Part shown: piece by piece, positions 15,841 through 23,206 of the stretch
Numbering within the stretch: position 1 is the stretch's first letter
How the letters are laid out: each line of letters opens with the position of its first letter
Notes under the pieces: model-generated
What the model saw: the letters and a program-made list of their open reading frames with translations, nothing else
Database searches by the model: none
What the model was told of the DNA's origin: nothing
Origin: Amycolatopsis orientalis DSM 40040 = KCTC 9412
GTDB taxonomy: Bacteria > Actinomycetota > Actinomycetes > Mycobacteriales > Pseudonocardiaceae
Direction of reading: 5' to 3'
Length of the DNA: 39,624 nt
Assembly (NCBI RefSeq): GCF_000478275.1
Contig: NZ_ASJB01000076.1
Location: 1-39,624, forward strand
Program-made: the position numbers and the translations under genes

Positions 15841-16227
15841 TCACAGCACCGGGATCTCCGCCCACACCGTTTTGACCCCGGCGCCGGTGTCCACGCCCCA
15901 CTGGACGCTGATCGCTTCGACCAGGGCCAGCCCTCGCCCGTGCGGGCTCGCCGGATCCCGCTTCAGCACGCGATGCGGCTTCAACTGGGGGCGGAGGTCG
16001 TCGACTTCGACGCGGATCACATCGCGGCCGTCGGGGACGGACACCCGCAGCTCGGCCACGCCGTCCGCGTGTTCGTGCGCGTTGGTGACCAGTTCCGTGG
16101 TCAGCAGTTCGGTGTCCGACACGGTACTGCGTCCGATACCACCGAGCTGACCTCGCAGCCAGGCCCGGATCTTCCCCAGCGGAGGGGGGTCACCGCTGAG
16201 GAATTCGTAGGCGGTCTTGGTTCCCAC
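15841..16227 (-). CDS. RsbW-like anti-sigma/serine-kinase ATP-binding protein
   Basis: A 128-residue single-domain GHKL ATPase (HATPase_c_2). The start at GTG 16227 is chosen for the AAGGAG eight bases upstream; an ATG at 16281 would add 18 residues without a better site. The N-box is ELLTTELVTNAHEHADG, the G1 region is VIRVEVDDLRPQL, and the G2 box is HGRGLALVEAISVQWGV. Such proteins bind or phosphorylate sigma-factor regulators or act as stand-alone regulatory ATPases; many actinobacterial copies are orphans, as this one seems to be. No sigma factor or anti-anti-sigma partner is adjacent. It is divergent from the small secreted protein at 16418. Confidence 0.85.
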   Translation of the reverse strand: MGTKTAYEFLSGDPPPLGKIRAWLRGQLGGIGRSTVSDTELLTTELVTNAHEHADGVAELRVSVPDGRDVIRVEVDDLRPQLKPHRVLKRDPASPHGRGLALVEAISVQWGVDTGAGVKTVWAEIPVL

Positions 16228-16417
16228 ACAGGTCTCCTTAGCGGTCTCCCGGCTGGGATACCCAAGGAGGACGGCGTTCACACCGGGTTCGGCTCAGGGA
16301 TGATCGGCCGGCCGGTACGCCGAGGCGGTCGATTGTGCGCGCGAAGGTACGTTGTGCCCGCGGTCCGGCTCCTGGTCCTCTGACGGGGTTCATTTCGCGC
16401 GAAGCGGGGAGACTCTC

Positions 16418-16960
16418 GTGATCAAGAAGATTTTCGCTGTCCTGTCGGTGCTTTCACTGGCGCTCTTGGGCGTCGCGGGCACGGCGCACGCCGGGATCGT
16501 GCAATGGTCCGACGGGTACGAATCGAACCCTTTCGGCACCTGGGAACGTGACATCCAGGGCGGTGACGGGCATTCGTGGTTCGACATCGGCATGGGGGTG
16601 GCGCGGACCGGCAACAACAACGGCTGGCTCTTCGCGGACAACGGCTGGGCGGCGATGCGGGCTCCCAAATCGCTGAGCAGCTTCCCCGCGAACCGGTCGA
16701 ACTGCGCCGCCGCCATCTACGCCGACCCGGTCGGTGGCGGAGCGAACATCGGCCTGGAGATCTGGGACCCCAACGGCTGGCGGAAGATCTCCCACACGGT
16801 GAAGTGGATCGACGACTGGGCGGGGTATCAGCTCATCACCCTGCACGATCTCAACCTGAACGGTGTGGGTACCGTCTATCTCCAGCCGATCTACGGGAAC
16901 AACGGCGGCCCGGCGAAGTACATCCGCCTGGACGACGCGATCATCCAGTGCGCCTACTGA
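16418..16960 (+). CDS. Small secreted protein of unknown function
   Basis: A 180-residue exported protein with a GTG start and GGGGAGA upstream. A signal peptide (MIKKIFAVLSVLSLALLGVAGTAHA) is cleaved before GIVQWSDGYE. The mature part is rich in Trp, Asn and Gly (NPFGTWERDIQGGDGHSWFDIG, GNNNGWLFADNGWAAM, IGLEIWDPNGWRKISHTVKWIDDWAGYQ) and ends KYIRLDDAIIQCAY. It reads like a single beta-sandwich domain with one Cys pair (NCAAAI and QCAY), reminiscent of carbohydrate-binding modules. I do not recognise the family. A strong hairpin lies about 140 bases downstream. Confidence 0.75.
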   Translation: MIKKIFAVLSVLSLALLGVAGTAHAGIVQWSDGYESNPFGTWERDIQGGDGHSWFDIGMGVARTGNNNGWLFADNGWAAMRAPKSLSSFPANRSNCAAAIYADPVGGGANIGLEIWDPNGWRKISHTVKWIDDWAGYQLITLHDLNLNGVGTVYLQPIYGNNGGPAKYIRLDDAIIQCAY

Positions 16961-17331
16961 CCGGACAGCACGGCGGAGCCCGGTGTCTCGTCCCGGTATC
17001 GGCCGACGGCCCGCGTTGCGCCATTCGGTGAATATCCACTGCCGAATATCGGCGGGATTCGGGTTCCGTTCGGTGAAGTGATCACGGAAAACGCCGGAAC
17101 CTTCGACACTTCTCACGCTGAAGGGTGAGAAGTGTCGAAGGTCTTTCGGCTGAACGGCGCACCGCGGACATGGCCCCGGTAGCCCGGATTCGCGGTGACA
17201 ACCCGTTGAGAGCCTTGACATGGGCTCCCCGGGTGACACCCGGTTTTCGCGCTAACGAACGACGGAATTTTCCGTCTTTCTCTGGCAACCCAAAGAATTC
17301 CGGCGGTCGCCGGGTCTCGAAAGGGAAGTCC
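16961..17331. other. Intergenic leader/terminator region
   Basis: No protein gene is seen. It holds an 18-bp-stem hairpin (17099-17142). Downstream are an isolated TTGACA (17215-17220) without an obvious -10, a perfect inverted repeat CCGGGT-GAC-ACCCGG (17229-17243) and a small hairpin GACGGAA-TT-TTCCGTC followed by TTT (17261-17276). The AAGGGA ribosome-binding site of the next gene follows. The run of small hairpins suggests a structured leader for the gene at 17332; I could not match it to a known riboswitch. Confidence 0.5.
17099..17142. terminator. Long perfect hairpin (18-bp stem)
   Basis: The arm 17099-17116 (ACCTTCGACACTTCTCAC) pairs perfectly with 17125-17142 across an eight-base loop. 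The stem is only moderately GC-rich and is followed by a short CTTT. It may terminate the upstream gene or be a member of the intergenic palindrome class also seen at 26146, 37260 and 39330. Confidence 0.6.
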
Positions 17332-19206
17332 ATGTCGCGAAGACCACTGCCAGTCGTCCTGACCGCCGTCACGGCGATGCTCGTGTCCACCGGGGTCGCC
17401 GCCGCGGCCCCGCCGGGTGTCGACCCGGCCACGGTCGATCTCACCCTCGACGCGGGGCAGAGCACGACCGTGACCAAGAACGTGACGACCTCGGCGGTAC
17501 CGCCGGACCCGGATCTCGTCCTGCTCGCGGACACGACCGGCAGTATGGGCGGGCCGATCGGCAACGTGCGGTCCAACGCCAGTGCCATCACCGGTGACGT
17601 GCTGGCCGCGCAGCCGACCGCGCAGTTCGGTGTCGCCGAGTACAAGGACTTCACCGACTCGGTGCCGTTCAAGGTCAACCAGGGCATCACCGGCGACACC
17701 ACCGCGGTCCAGGCGGGAATCAACCAGTGGGTGGCCTCCGGTGGCGGGGATACACCGGAAGCCAACCTGAACGCTCTTTATCAGCTGGCCACCGGTGCGG
17801 TCACCTTCCGGCCGGACGGCACCCGCATCATCGCGTGGTTCGGCGACGCGCCGTCGCACGATCCGAGCGGCGGGCACACCCTGGCGCAGACCATCGCGGC
17901 GCTGCAGGCGGCGAAGATCCGCGTCGTCGCGGTGAACGTCGGGGCTCTCGACGCCACCGGACAGGCCACCGCCATCACCTCGGCCACCGGTGGGGTGCTG
18001 CTGAACAACGTTCCCGCCGGTCAGGTCTCCCAGGCCATCCTGGACGGCATCAAATCCATCGAGGTCACGGTGACCCCGAAGGTGACCAGCTGCGACCCGC
18101 AGCTCACGATCACCAACAACCCCGGCAGCGTCACGGTGACCAGCGGCGACGTCGCCACGTTCACCGAGACGATCACGGCGGCGGCCGGAGCCGCGCCCGG
18201 CACCTATCACTGCGTGGTCGACTACCAGGTCGACGGCGTTTCGCTCGGCTACCTCGAGACCACGACCGTGCGCGTGCTCGGCTTGAGCGTCAACGATGTG
18301 ACGGTCGACGAAGGTTCGGGCGGAGCGCCGGTCCCGGCGACCTTCACGGTGTCGCTGCTCGGCGGTCCCAGCCCGAATCCGGTGACCGTGCACTACGCGA
18401 CCGCCAACGGCACCGCGACCGCGCCCGCCGACTACGCGACCGCGAGCGGCACTGTGACGTTCGCGCCCGGTGAGACCGCGAAACCGGTGACCGTGCTGGT
18501 CAACCCGGACACCGTCGACGAACCGAACGAGACGTTCACGGTGAACCTCTCGGCCCCGTCGGGCGCCGGGCTCGTCGATCCGGCCGGGGTCGGCACGATC
18601 GTCGACGACGACCGTGACGGCGTCTTCTCCTGCACGGGTACCGCGGCGAACGTGCTCGGTGTTACCGCGGCGCGGGCCAACCCGGCGAATCTGCCGTGTG
18701 CCGACGACGCTGCCGGCGTCGCCGCCGCGACGCTCAACGCCGGTCTGATCAAGGTGGACGCCCAGGTGCTGACCGCGTCGACCGATCTCACGCCGGACGA
18801 CCAGTCGGCGGCCCCGGCCGCGGGCGATCGCGCGCTCGCCACGGCCAGGATCGACAAGACGGTGATCAGCACGGTCGGGCTGACCATCGAACTCGGCGTG
18901 ATCCAGTCGCAGGCCACGGCGACCTGCCAGCCCGCGCCGGGCGGTCTCGCCCCGGTACTGGCGGGCAGTTCGCATGTCGCGTCGTTGAAGATCAACGGTT
19001 CGGCGGTCACGGTGGGCTCGGCGCCGCTGACCATCCCGCTGGTCATCGGCTCGCTGAAGCTCAACGGCCAGACCGTGGCGAACGGTGTGGTGAAGCAGCA
19101 GGCTGTCGCCCTGGACACCGCGCTCGCGAAGATCGTCCTCGCGGAGTCCCAGGCCGACGTGCACGGCACCGCCGCGCATCCGGCGGGCAACCCCTGCCGT
19201 CGCTGA
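17332..19206 (+). CDS. Exported vWA / Calx-beta / choice-of-anchor protein
   Basis: A 624-residue secreted multidomain protein; ATG 17332 has AAGGGA upstream. The signal peptide (MSRRPLPVVLTAVTAMLVSTGVAAA) is followed by a short strand region and a von Willebrand A domain (about residues 60-240). Its MIDAS begins DTTGS at Asp67-Ser71, a DxSxS variant, with DTPEANLNAL and IAWFGDAPSHDPSGG downstream. A beta-sandwich (about 245-315) precedes a Calx-beta domain (about 318-425: LSVNDVTVDEGSGG, VHYATANGTATAPADYATASGTVTFAPGE). The C-terminal 190 residues (FSCTGTAANVLG to AGNPCRR) resemble the choice-of-anchor P module. No LPXTG or transmembrane anchor is seen, so it is probably secreted. A role in adhesion or the extracellular matrix is inference. 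Confidence 0.85.
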   Translation: MSRRPLPVVLTAVTAMLVSTGVAAAAPPGVDPATVDLTLDAGQSTTVTKNVTTSAVPPDPDLVLLADTTGSMGGPIGNVRSNASAITGDVLAAQPTAQFGVAEYKDFTDSVPFKVNQGITGDTTAVQAGINQWVASGGGDTPEANLNALYQLATGAVTFRPDGTRIIAWFGDAPSHDPSGGHTLAQTIAALQAAKIRVVAVNVGALDATGQATAITSATGGVLLNNVPAGQVSQAILDGIKSIEVTVTPKVTSCDPQLTITNNPGSVTVTSGDVATFTETITAAAGAAPGTYHCVVDYQVDGVSLGYLETTTVRVLGLSVNDVTVDEGSGGAPVPATFTVSLLGGPSPNPVTVHYATANGTATAPADYATASGTVTFAPGETAKPVTVLVNPDTVDEPNETFTVNLSAPSGAGLVDPAGVGTIVDDDRDGVFSCTGTAANVLGVTAARANPANLPCADDAAGVAAATLNAGLIKVDAQVLTASTDLTPDDQSAAPAAGDRALATARIDKTVISTVGLTIELGVIQSQATATCQPAPGGLAPVLAGSSHVASLKINGSAVTVGSAPLTIPLVIGSLKLNGQTVANGVVKQQAVALDTALAKIVLAESQADVHGTAAHPAGNPCRR

Positions 19207-19219
19207 CCGGCTGAACCGG

Positions 19220-19250
19220 CCGGGCGGACAGGTCTGTCCTGTCCGCCCGG
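19220..19250. terminator. Bidirectional hairpin terminator
   Basis: CCGGGCGGACAGG (19220-19232) pairs perfectly with CCTGTCCGCCCGG (19238-19250) across a five-base loop. It lies between the converging vWA gene (stop 19206) and beta-lactamase gene (stop 19264). Confidence 0.75.
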
Positions 19251-19263
19251 TCCGCCACGTAGG

Positions 19264-20175
19264 TCAGGGGAGCAGTTTGACGGTGGCCACGGTGGCCTGC
19301 GCGAGCAGCGCGTTGTCGATCTTGGCGTCCTTTGCGGACCGGTCGGTCAGTACGGAGAGGACGATCGGCGCCCGGTTCGGCGGCCAGACGACGGCGATGT
19401 CGTTGCGGGTGCCGTAGCTCGCCGTCCCCGTCTTGTCGGCGACGGGCCAGCCCGGGACCCCAGCGCGGATGTTCGCGTCACCGGTGGTGTTGCCGCGCAT
19501 GATGTCGACGAGGATCTTTCGCTTGTCCTCGGGGAGCGCGTCGCCGAGGGCGAAGGCCCGCAAGCCGACGGCGAGGGCGCGAGGCGTGCTGGTGTCCCGG
19601 ATGTCGCCCGGAGCGGTGTCGTTGAGTTCGGTTTCGATCCGGTCGACGTGGGTCGTGGTGTCGCCGATCCCGCGCAGTACCGCGGTGAGGCCCGCGGGAC
19701 CGCCGAGTTCGCGGAAGAGCAGATTGCCGCCGGTGTTGTCGCTGTAGCGAAGGGTGGCGTCCATGACCGCGCGGAGCGGCATGCCGGTCCCGACGTGTTT
19801 CTCCGTGACCGGCGAGCCGGTGACGACGTCCTGCGGGCTGTAGGTCACCGTCCGGTCGAGTTCGGCGACCGGGGTCCGCTGCAGGACACCACCGGCGGTG
19901 AACACCTTGTGCGTCGAGGCGTAGGCGAACCGCTCGTCGGCCCGGTAGGCGACCTCGCGGCCGGTCGCGGTGTCCACAGCGTACACCCCGAGCCGGGCAC
20001 CGAAGGCGCGTTCGAGCCGCTCGAAGTCGGCACGGCCGTCCGTCACGACCGGGGCGGCGGCCGGCGAGGCGGCGGGTGGCTGCGCGGGGGCGGGTGTGGA
20101 ACACGCGGCGAGGGACACGACCGAGAGCGCCAGCAGGGCCGCCCGGCGGGTCCAGCGGCGAGAAGAGACGGACAC
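19264..20175 (-). CDS. bla: Class A beta-lactamase (lipoprotein form)
   Basis: A 303-residue serine beta-lactamase that hydrolyses penicillins outside the membrane. GTG 20175 has AAAGGA upstream and opens a signal with lipobox LAAC (Cys25), so a membrane-anchored lipoprotein is likely, with possible release. The class A motifs are complete: STHK (Ser87-Lys90, equal to Ser70-Lys73), SDN, an omega loop RIETELNDTAPGDIRDTSTP carrying the general-base Glu, and KTGT. It is divergent from a LysR regulator (101-bp gap to 20277), with a penicillin-recognising-like gene behind that. This matches the blaL-blaA-blaB arrangement described in Streptomyces cacaoi, where the LysR protein activates the lactamase in response to beta-lactams. 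Spectrum cannot be deduced. Confidence 0.95.
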   Translation of the reverse strand: MSVSSRRWTRRAALLALSVVSLAACSTPAPAQPPAASPAAAPVVTDGRADFERLERAFGARLGVYAVDTATGREVAYRADERFAYASTHKVFTAGGVLQRTPVAELDRTVTYSPQDVVTGSPVTEKHVGTGMPLRAVMDATLRYSDNTGGNLLFRELGGPAGLTAVLRGIGDTTTHVDRIETELNDTAPGDIRDTSTPRALAVGLRAFALGDALPEDKRKILVDIMRGNTTGDANIRAGVPGWPVADKTGTASYGTRNDIAVVWPPNRAPIVLSVLTDRSAKDAKIDNALLAQATVATVKLLP

Positions 20176-20252
20176 GGTGATTCCTTTCAAGATCGTTCGA
20201 TGTCCGCAGTCTGGCGAGCGCCGATCATGCTGTCCAAGACACGAATGAGCCG

Positions 20253-20276
20253 TTCCATGCGAATCGGGCATAGTAT
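20253..20276 (+). promoter_or_regulatory. blaA promoter with LysR-type site
   Basis: TAGTAT (20271-20276) is a good -10, six bases upstream of GTG 20283, so a leaderless blaA transcript is likely. Upstream, TTC-N5-GAA (20253-20263) inside the bla/blaA interval is a candidate LysR-type half-palindrome. It would overlap the -35 region of blaA, allowing autorepression together with activation of the divergent lactamase gene. Confidence 0.4.
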
Positions 20277-20282
20277 GTGGTC

Positions 20283-21158
20283 GTGGACCTGATCGGTGGC
20301 TGCCGGGCGTTCGTGAGCGTGAGTGAGGCCGGGAGCTTCACTGCGGGAGCCGCGCTCGCCCGCATTCCCCAACCGGTGGCGAGCCGCCGGATCGCCGCGC
20401 TGGAACGGCATTTCGGCGAGCGGCTGTTCGACCGCTCCACCCGGCGCGCGCGGCTCACCCCCTTCGGCCGGGACATGCTGCCGTCGGCGAAACGCCTGGT
20501 GACCCTGGCCGACGCCATGGAGCACGACGCGCAGCGCGCCAAACTGCGGCCGACGCGGCTCGCGATGCCGGAGATCTGCTCCATCCGCGAACTCGCCGAA
20601 CTCGACGCGGCGGCACGGGCACTCGACGTCTTCCTGGAGTTCCGGCAGGCCCCGCCACGAGAGCGAGCCGAACTCGTGCGCACCCAGGAGGTCCGCGCGG
20701 CTCTCACGACCGTCCCCGGGGAAGAGGGCACCTGGAAGGTCGAACTCGGTTTGGCCGGCACAGGCGGGTCGCGAGCGGGTTCGCTGCACCTGGAAACGTT
20801 GCGGGTGGGCCGGTCCGGCCGGGCGCTTCGCCGGGTCTGGATCCAGCCCGAGGACGACGTCCCGCATCTCCGTGATCGCCTGTTCCGCGTCCGCGACTCG
20901 GTGGGCCTGCGGCCGGCGCAGGTCGCCGTCGCCGATTCGCTCACCGGGGCCGCGGCGGCCGTGTTCGGTTCGGCCGATCTGCTGCTGTGTTCGACGGCTC
21001 AGGCCACCGAACTCGGTTTGGCCTGGCAGCCCATCGGCGAGCTCCGGCTCGTCCGTGGCTACGAGGTCACGGCGGGCCTCGGTGAGGACGCGCAGCGGCT
21101 CCGTGCACGCTTGTGGCCGGACATCGCCCGGTGTCTCGGCGCGGAGGAGACCACATGA
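20283..21158 (+). CDS. blaA: LysR-family regulator of beta-lactamase (BlaA-like)
   Basis: A 291-residue LysR-type activator. The winged helix is clear (GGCRAFVSVSEAGSFTAGAALARIPQPVASRRIAALERHFGERLFDRSTRRARLTPFG). The effector domain is divergent from typical LysR proteins, as in the BlaA/AmpR-like regulators of actinobacterial beta-lactamases. GTG 20283 is chosen because it follows the -10 TAGTAT by six bases; GTG 20277 would add two residues. Its stop overlaps the start of the next gene (ATGA, 21155-21158), so the two are translationally coupled. The divergent beta-lactamase is the obvious target. By analogy with S. cacaoi it would need the blaB product for induction; that link is established for the homologue, not here. 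Confidence 0.85.
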   Translation: MDLIGGCRAFVSVSEAGSFTAGAALARIPQPVASRRIAALERHFGERLFDRSTRRARLTPFGRDMLPSAKRLVTLADAMEHDAQRAKLRPTRLAMPEICSIRELAELDAAARALDVFLEFRQAPPRERAELVRTQEVRAALTTVPGEEGTWKVELGLAGTGGSRAGSLHLETLRVGRSGRALRRVWIQPEDDVPHLRDRLFRVRDSVGLRPAQVAVADSLTGAAAAVFGSADLLLCSTAQATELGLAWQPIGELRLVRGYEVTAGLGEDAQRLRARLWPDIARCLGAEETT

Positions 21159-22057
21159 ACACCGAGTCGCTGCTCGCCCGGTTGCGCGCGGAACTGGCCG
21201 ACGGCGGCCTGCGGGGCTCGTTCCTGGTACGGGACCTGCGGACCGGGTACGAGATCGGCATCGATCCCGACCTCGAGTTCCCCAGCGCCTCCTTGGTGAA
21301 GATCCCGCTCGCCGCGGCGACCCTGGAACGGATCCGGCGGGGCGAACTGGACGGTTCGACGCCGATCGAGGTCCAGCCCGGCCGGGCCACCACGCCGGGG
21401 CCGACCGGGCTGACCCGGTTCCGGCATCCGGCCAGGGTGTCGATCGACGACCTGCTCTACCTCGCCATGGCCATCAGCGACGAAACCGCGGCCGACACCC
21501 TCTTCTCGCTGACACCGCCGGCCGAAGTCACGAGGATGACGCGGGAATGGGGGGTGCCGGGGATTTCCGCGCGGCATCCCGTGTCGGATCTCAGCGACAC
21601 GCCCGCCGAACGCTTCGGCCCCCAGGACGTCCACCTCGCGCACGCGCTCGCGATCAACGCCGGTACCGCCGGGCAAGGACATCCCGTTCCCCAGCTCGAC
21701 ATCACCCGCGCGAGTTCCGGTTCCGCCCGCGCGTTCGCCGGTCTGCTGGAAGCCTTGTGGACACCCTCCAAAGTGGACGAATCCGTGGCGGCGAGGGTGC
21801 GCGAACTGATGGGGCTCAACCTGTTGCGTCAACGCTTGAGTCCCGACTTCGTCTCCGACGCCACGAAATGGTCGTCGAAGACCGGTACGGTACTGAACCT
21901 GCGCCACGAGGTCGGTGTGGTCGAACACGCCGACGGCGGGATCTTCGCGATCGCCGCGCTCACCGAGTCACGCGTGTCCGCGGCGATCCAGCCCGAGGCC
22001 GAAGTGCTGATGGCCCGCGTGGCGCGGACCCTGCGTGATCATCTGCGCGGTGGCTGA
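21155..22057 (+). CDS. blaB: Penicillin-recognising serine-hydrolase-like protein (BlaB-like)
   Basis: A 300-residue protein of the class A beta-lactamase/transpeptidase superfamily with no signal peptide, so probably cytoplasmic. ATG 21155 has GGAGGAG upstream and overlaps the LysR stop. It keeps SxxK as SLVK (Ser46-Lys49), the SDN position as SDE (MAISDETAADTLF) and KTGT (WSSKTGTVLNLRHEVG). The canonical lactamase omega loop with its catalytic Glu is not recognisable, so strong hydrolytic activity is doubtful. In S. cacaoi, BlaB has the same traits and is needed with BlaA for induction of the lactamase, acting as an intracellular accessory or sensor. Position and features support the same role here. 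Confidence 0.8.
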   Translation: MNTESLLARLRAELADGGLRGSFLVRDLRTGYEIGIDPDLEFPSASLVKIPLAAATLERIRRGELDGSTPIEVQPGRATTPGPTGLTRFRHPARVSIDDLLYLAMAISDETAADTLFSLTPPAEVTRMTREWGVPGISARHPVSDLSDTPAERFGPQDVHLAHALAINAGTAGQGHPVPQLDITRASSGSARAFAGLLEALWTPSKVDESVAARVRELMGLNLLRQRLSPDFVSDATKWSSKTGTVLNLRHEVGVVEHADGGIFAIAALTESRVSAAIQPEAEVLMARVARTLRDHLRGG

Positions 22058-22106
22058 AGGGCGGCACCGGTGTTTGCCGAACGATCATCACGGGTATTCC
22101 GCGCCT

Positions 22107-23084
22107 GTGCCCGACCCATCGGCTGATCTCGCCGCGCACTTCCCCGAATTGCGGGACCAGCGTCTCGTCGTCGACTACGACGACGCCGACGACCCGGTCC
22201 TGCTCCGCCCGGACGGTTCCCCCATCGACACCTGGCGCGAGAACTATCCGTACTCGACGCGCATGCCGCGCGCCGAATACGACGTGGTGAAGCGGCTGCT
22301 GCAGATCGAACTGCTGAAACTGCAGTACTGGATCAAGGACACCGGCGGCCGCATGGTCATCCTGTTCGAGGGCCGGGACGCGGCGGGCAAGGGCGGCACC
22401 ATCAAGCGGTTCACCGAACACCTCGACCCGCGTGGCGCGCGAGTGGTGGCGCTGAGCAAGCCCACCGAACGCGAGCAGGGGGAGTGGTACTTCCAGCGTT
22501 ACGTGAACCATCTGCCCACCGAGGGCGAGATCGTGCTGTTCGACCGATCCTGGTACAACCGCGCCGGCGTCGAACCGGTGATGGGGTACTGCACGGACGA
22601 ACAGTACGAACGCTTCATGCGGCAGGCGCCGCTGTTCGAGCGGATGCTCGTCGACGACGGGATCTTCCTCGTCAAGCTGTGGTTCTCCGTGTCGAAGTCC
22701 GAGCAGCGGACCCGGTTCCTCATCCGGCAGGTCGACCCGGTGCGCCAATGGAAACTGAGCGCCAACGACGTCAAGTCGCTCGACCGCTGGGACGCCTACA
22801 CCGAGGCGAAGGTGAAGATGTTCCGCGCCACCGACACGGAGATCGCGCCGTGGACGGTGGTCAAGAGCAACGACAAGAAACGGGCGCGTGTCGAGGCGAT
22901 GCGCAGTGTGCTCGCCCGCGTGGACTACGCCGACAAGGACGAGGACGTCGTCGGTGAGCCGGATCTGAACGTGGTCGGTGCCGCGGCGACCCTCTTGGAG
23001 GAGGGCGAGGACGAAGCGTCGCTCAGCCCGACTCCGATCGCGCCGTCGCCGGATCCCGACCACGGCCCCGGTCTGCACCCGTAG
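22107..23084 (+). CDS. ppk2: Polyphosphate kinase 2 family protein
   Basis: A 325-residue cytoplasmic PPK2, which transfers phosphate between polyphosphate and nucleotides. The start at GTG 22107 follows TATTCC by six bases (possible leaderless start). Motifs: Walker A ILFEGRDAAGKGGTIKRFTEHLDPRG (about residue 87 on), Walker B/lid VLFDRSWYNRAGVEPVMG, and KLWFSVSKSEQRTRFLIRQVDPVRQWKLS. The family core is present in full, and the N-terminal extension before YPYSTRMPRAEYD and the acidic Pro-rich C-terminal tail are typical of one-domain PPK2 proteins. Direction (nucleotide-forming or polyP-forming) and base preference cannot be assigned by eye. It follows the bla cluster by 49 bases but is functionally unrelated. 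Confidence 0.92.
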   Translation: MPDPSADLAAHFPELRDQRLVVDYDDADDPVLLRPDGSPIDTWRENYPYSTRMPRAEYDVVKRLLQIELLKLQYWIKDTGGRMVILFEGRDAAGKGGTIKRFTEHLDPRGARVVALSKPTEREQGEWYFQRYVNHLPTEGEIVLFDRSWYNRAGVEPVMGYCTDEQYERFMRQAPLFERMLVDDGIFLVKLWFSVSKSEQRTRFLIRQVDPVRQWKLSANDVKSLDRWDAYTEAKVKMFRATDTEIAPWTVVKSNDKKRARVEAMRSVLARVDYADKDEDVVGEPDLNVVGAAATLLEEGEDEASLSPTPIAPSPDPDHGPGLHP

Positions 23085-23206
23085 CCGCGTCCGTGGTGTC
23101 GAGATCCCGCCATGTCGGGTATCCGCCATCGGCGGGCCGTGTAGGAACGCTGATCATCTGTCTTTACTTCTCGTACGGACGTCGGGGGCTCCTGTCGAAA
23201 GGGATC

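Noticed and set aside
17215..17220. TTGACA as a -35 for the vWA gene
   Set aside because: No TANNNT at 16-19 bases downstream; kept only as part of the leader description.
17113..19179. 688-codon open frame antisense to the vWA gene
   Set aside because: No motifs and no start signals; the plus strand has signal peptide, MIDAS and Calx-beta.
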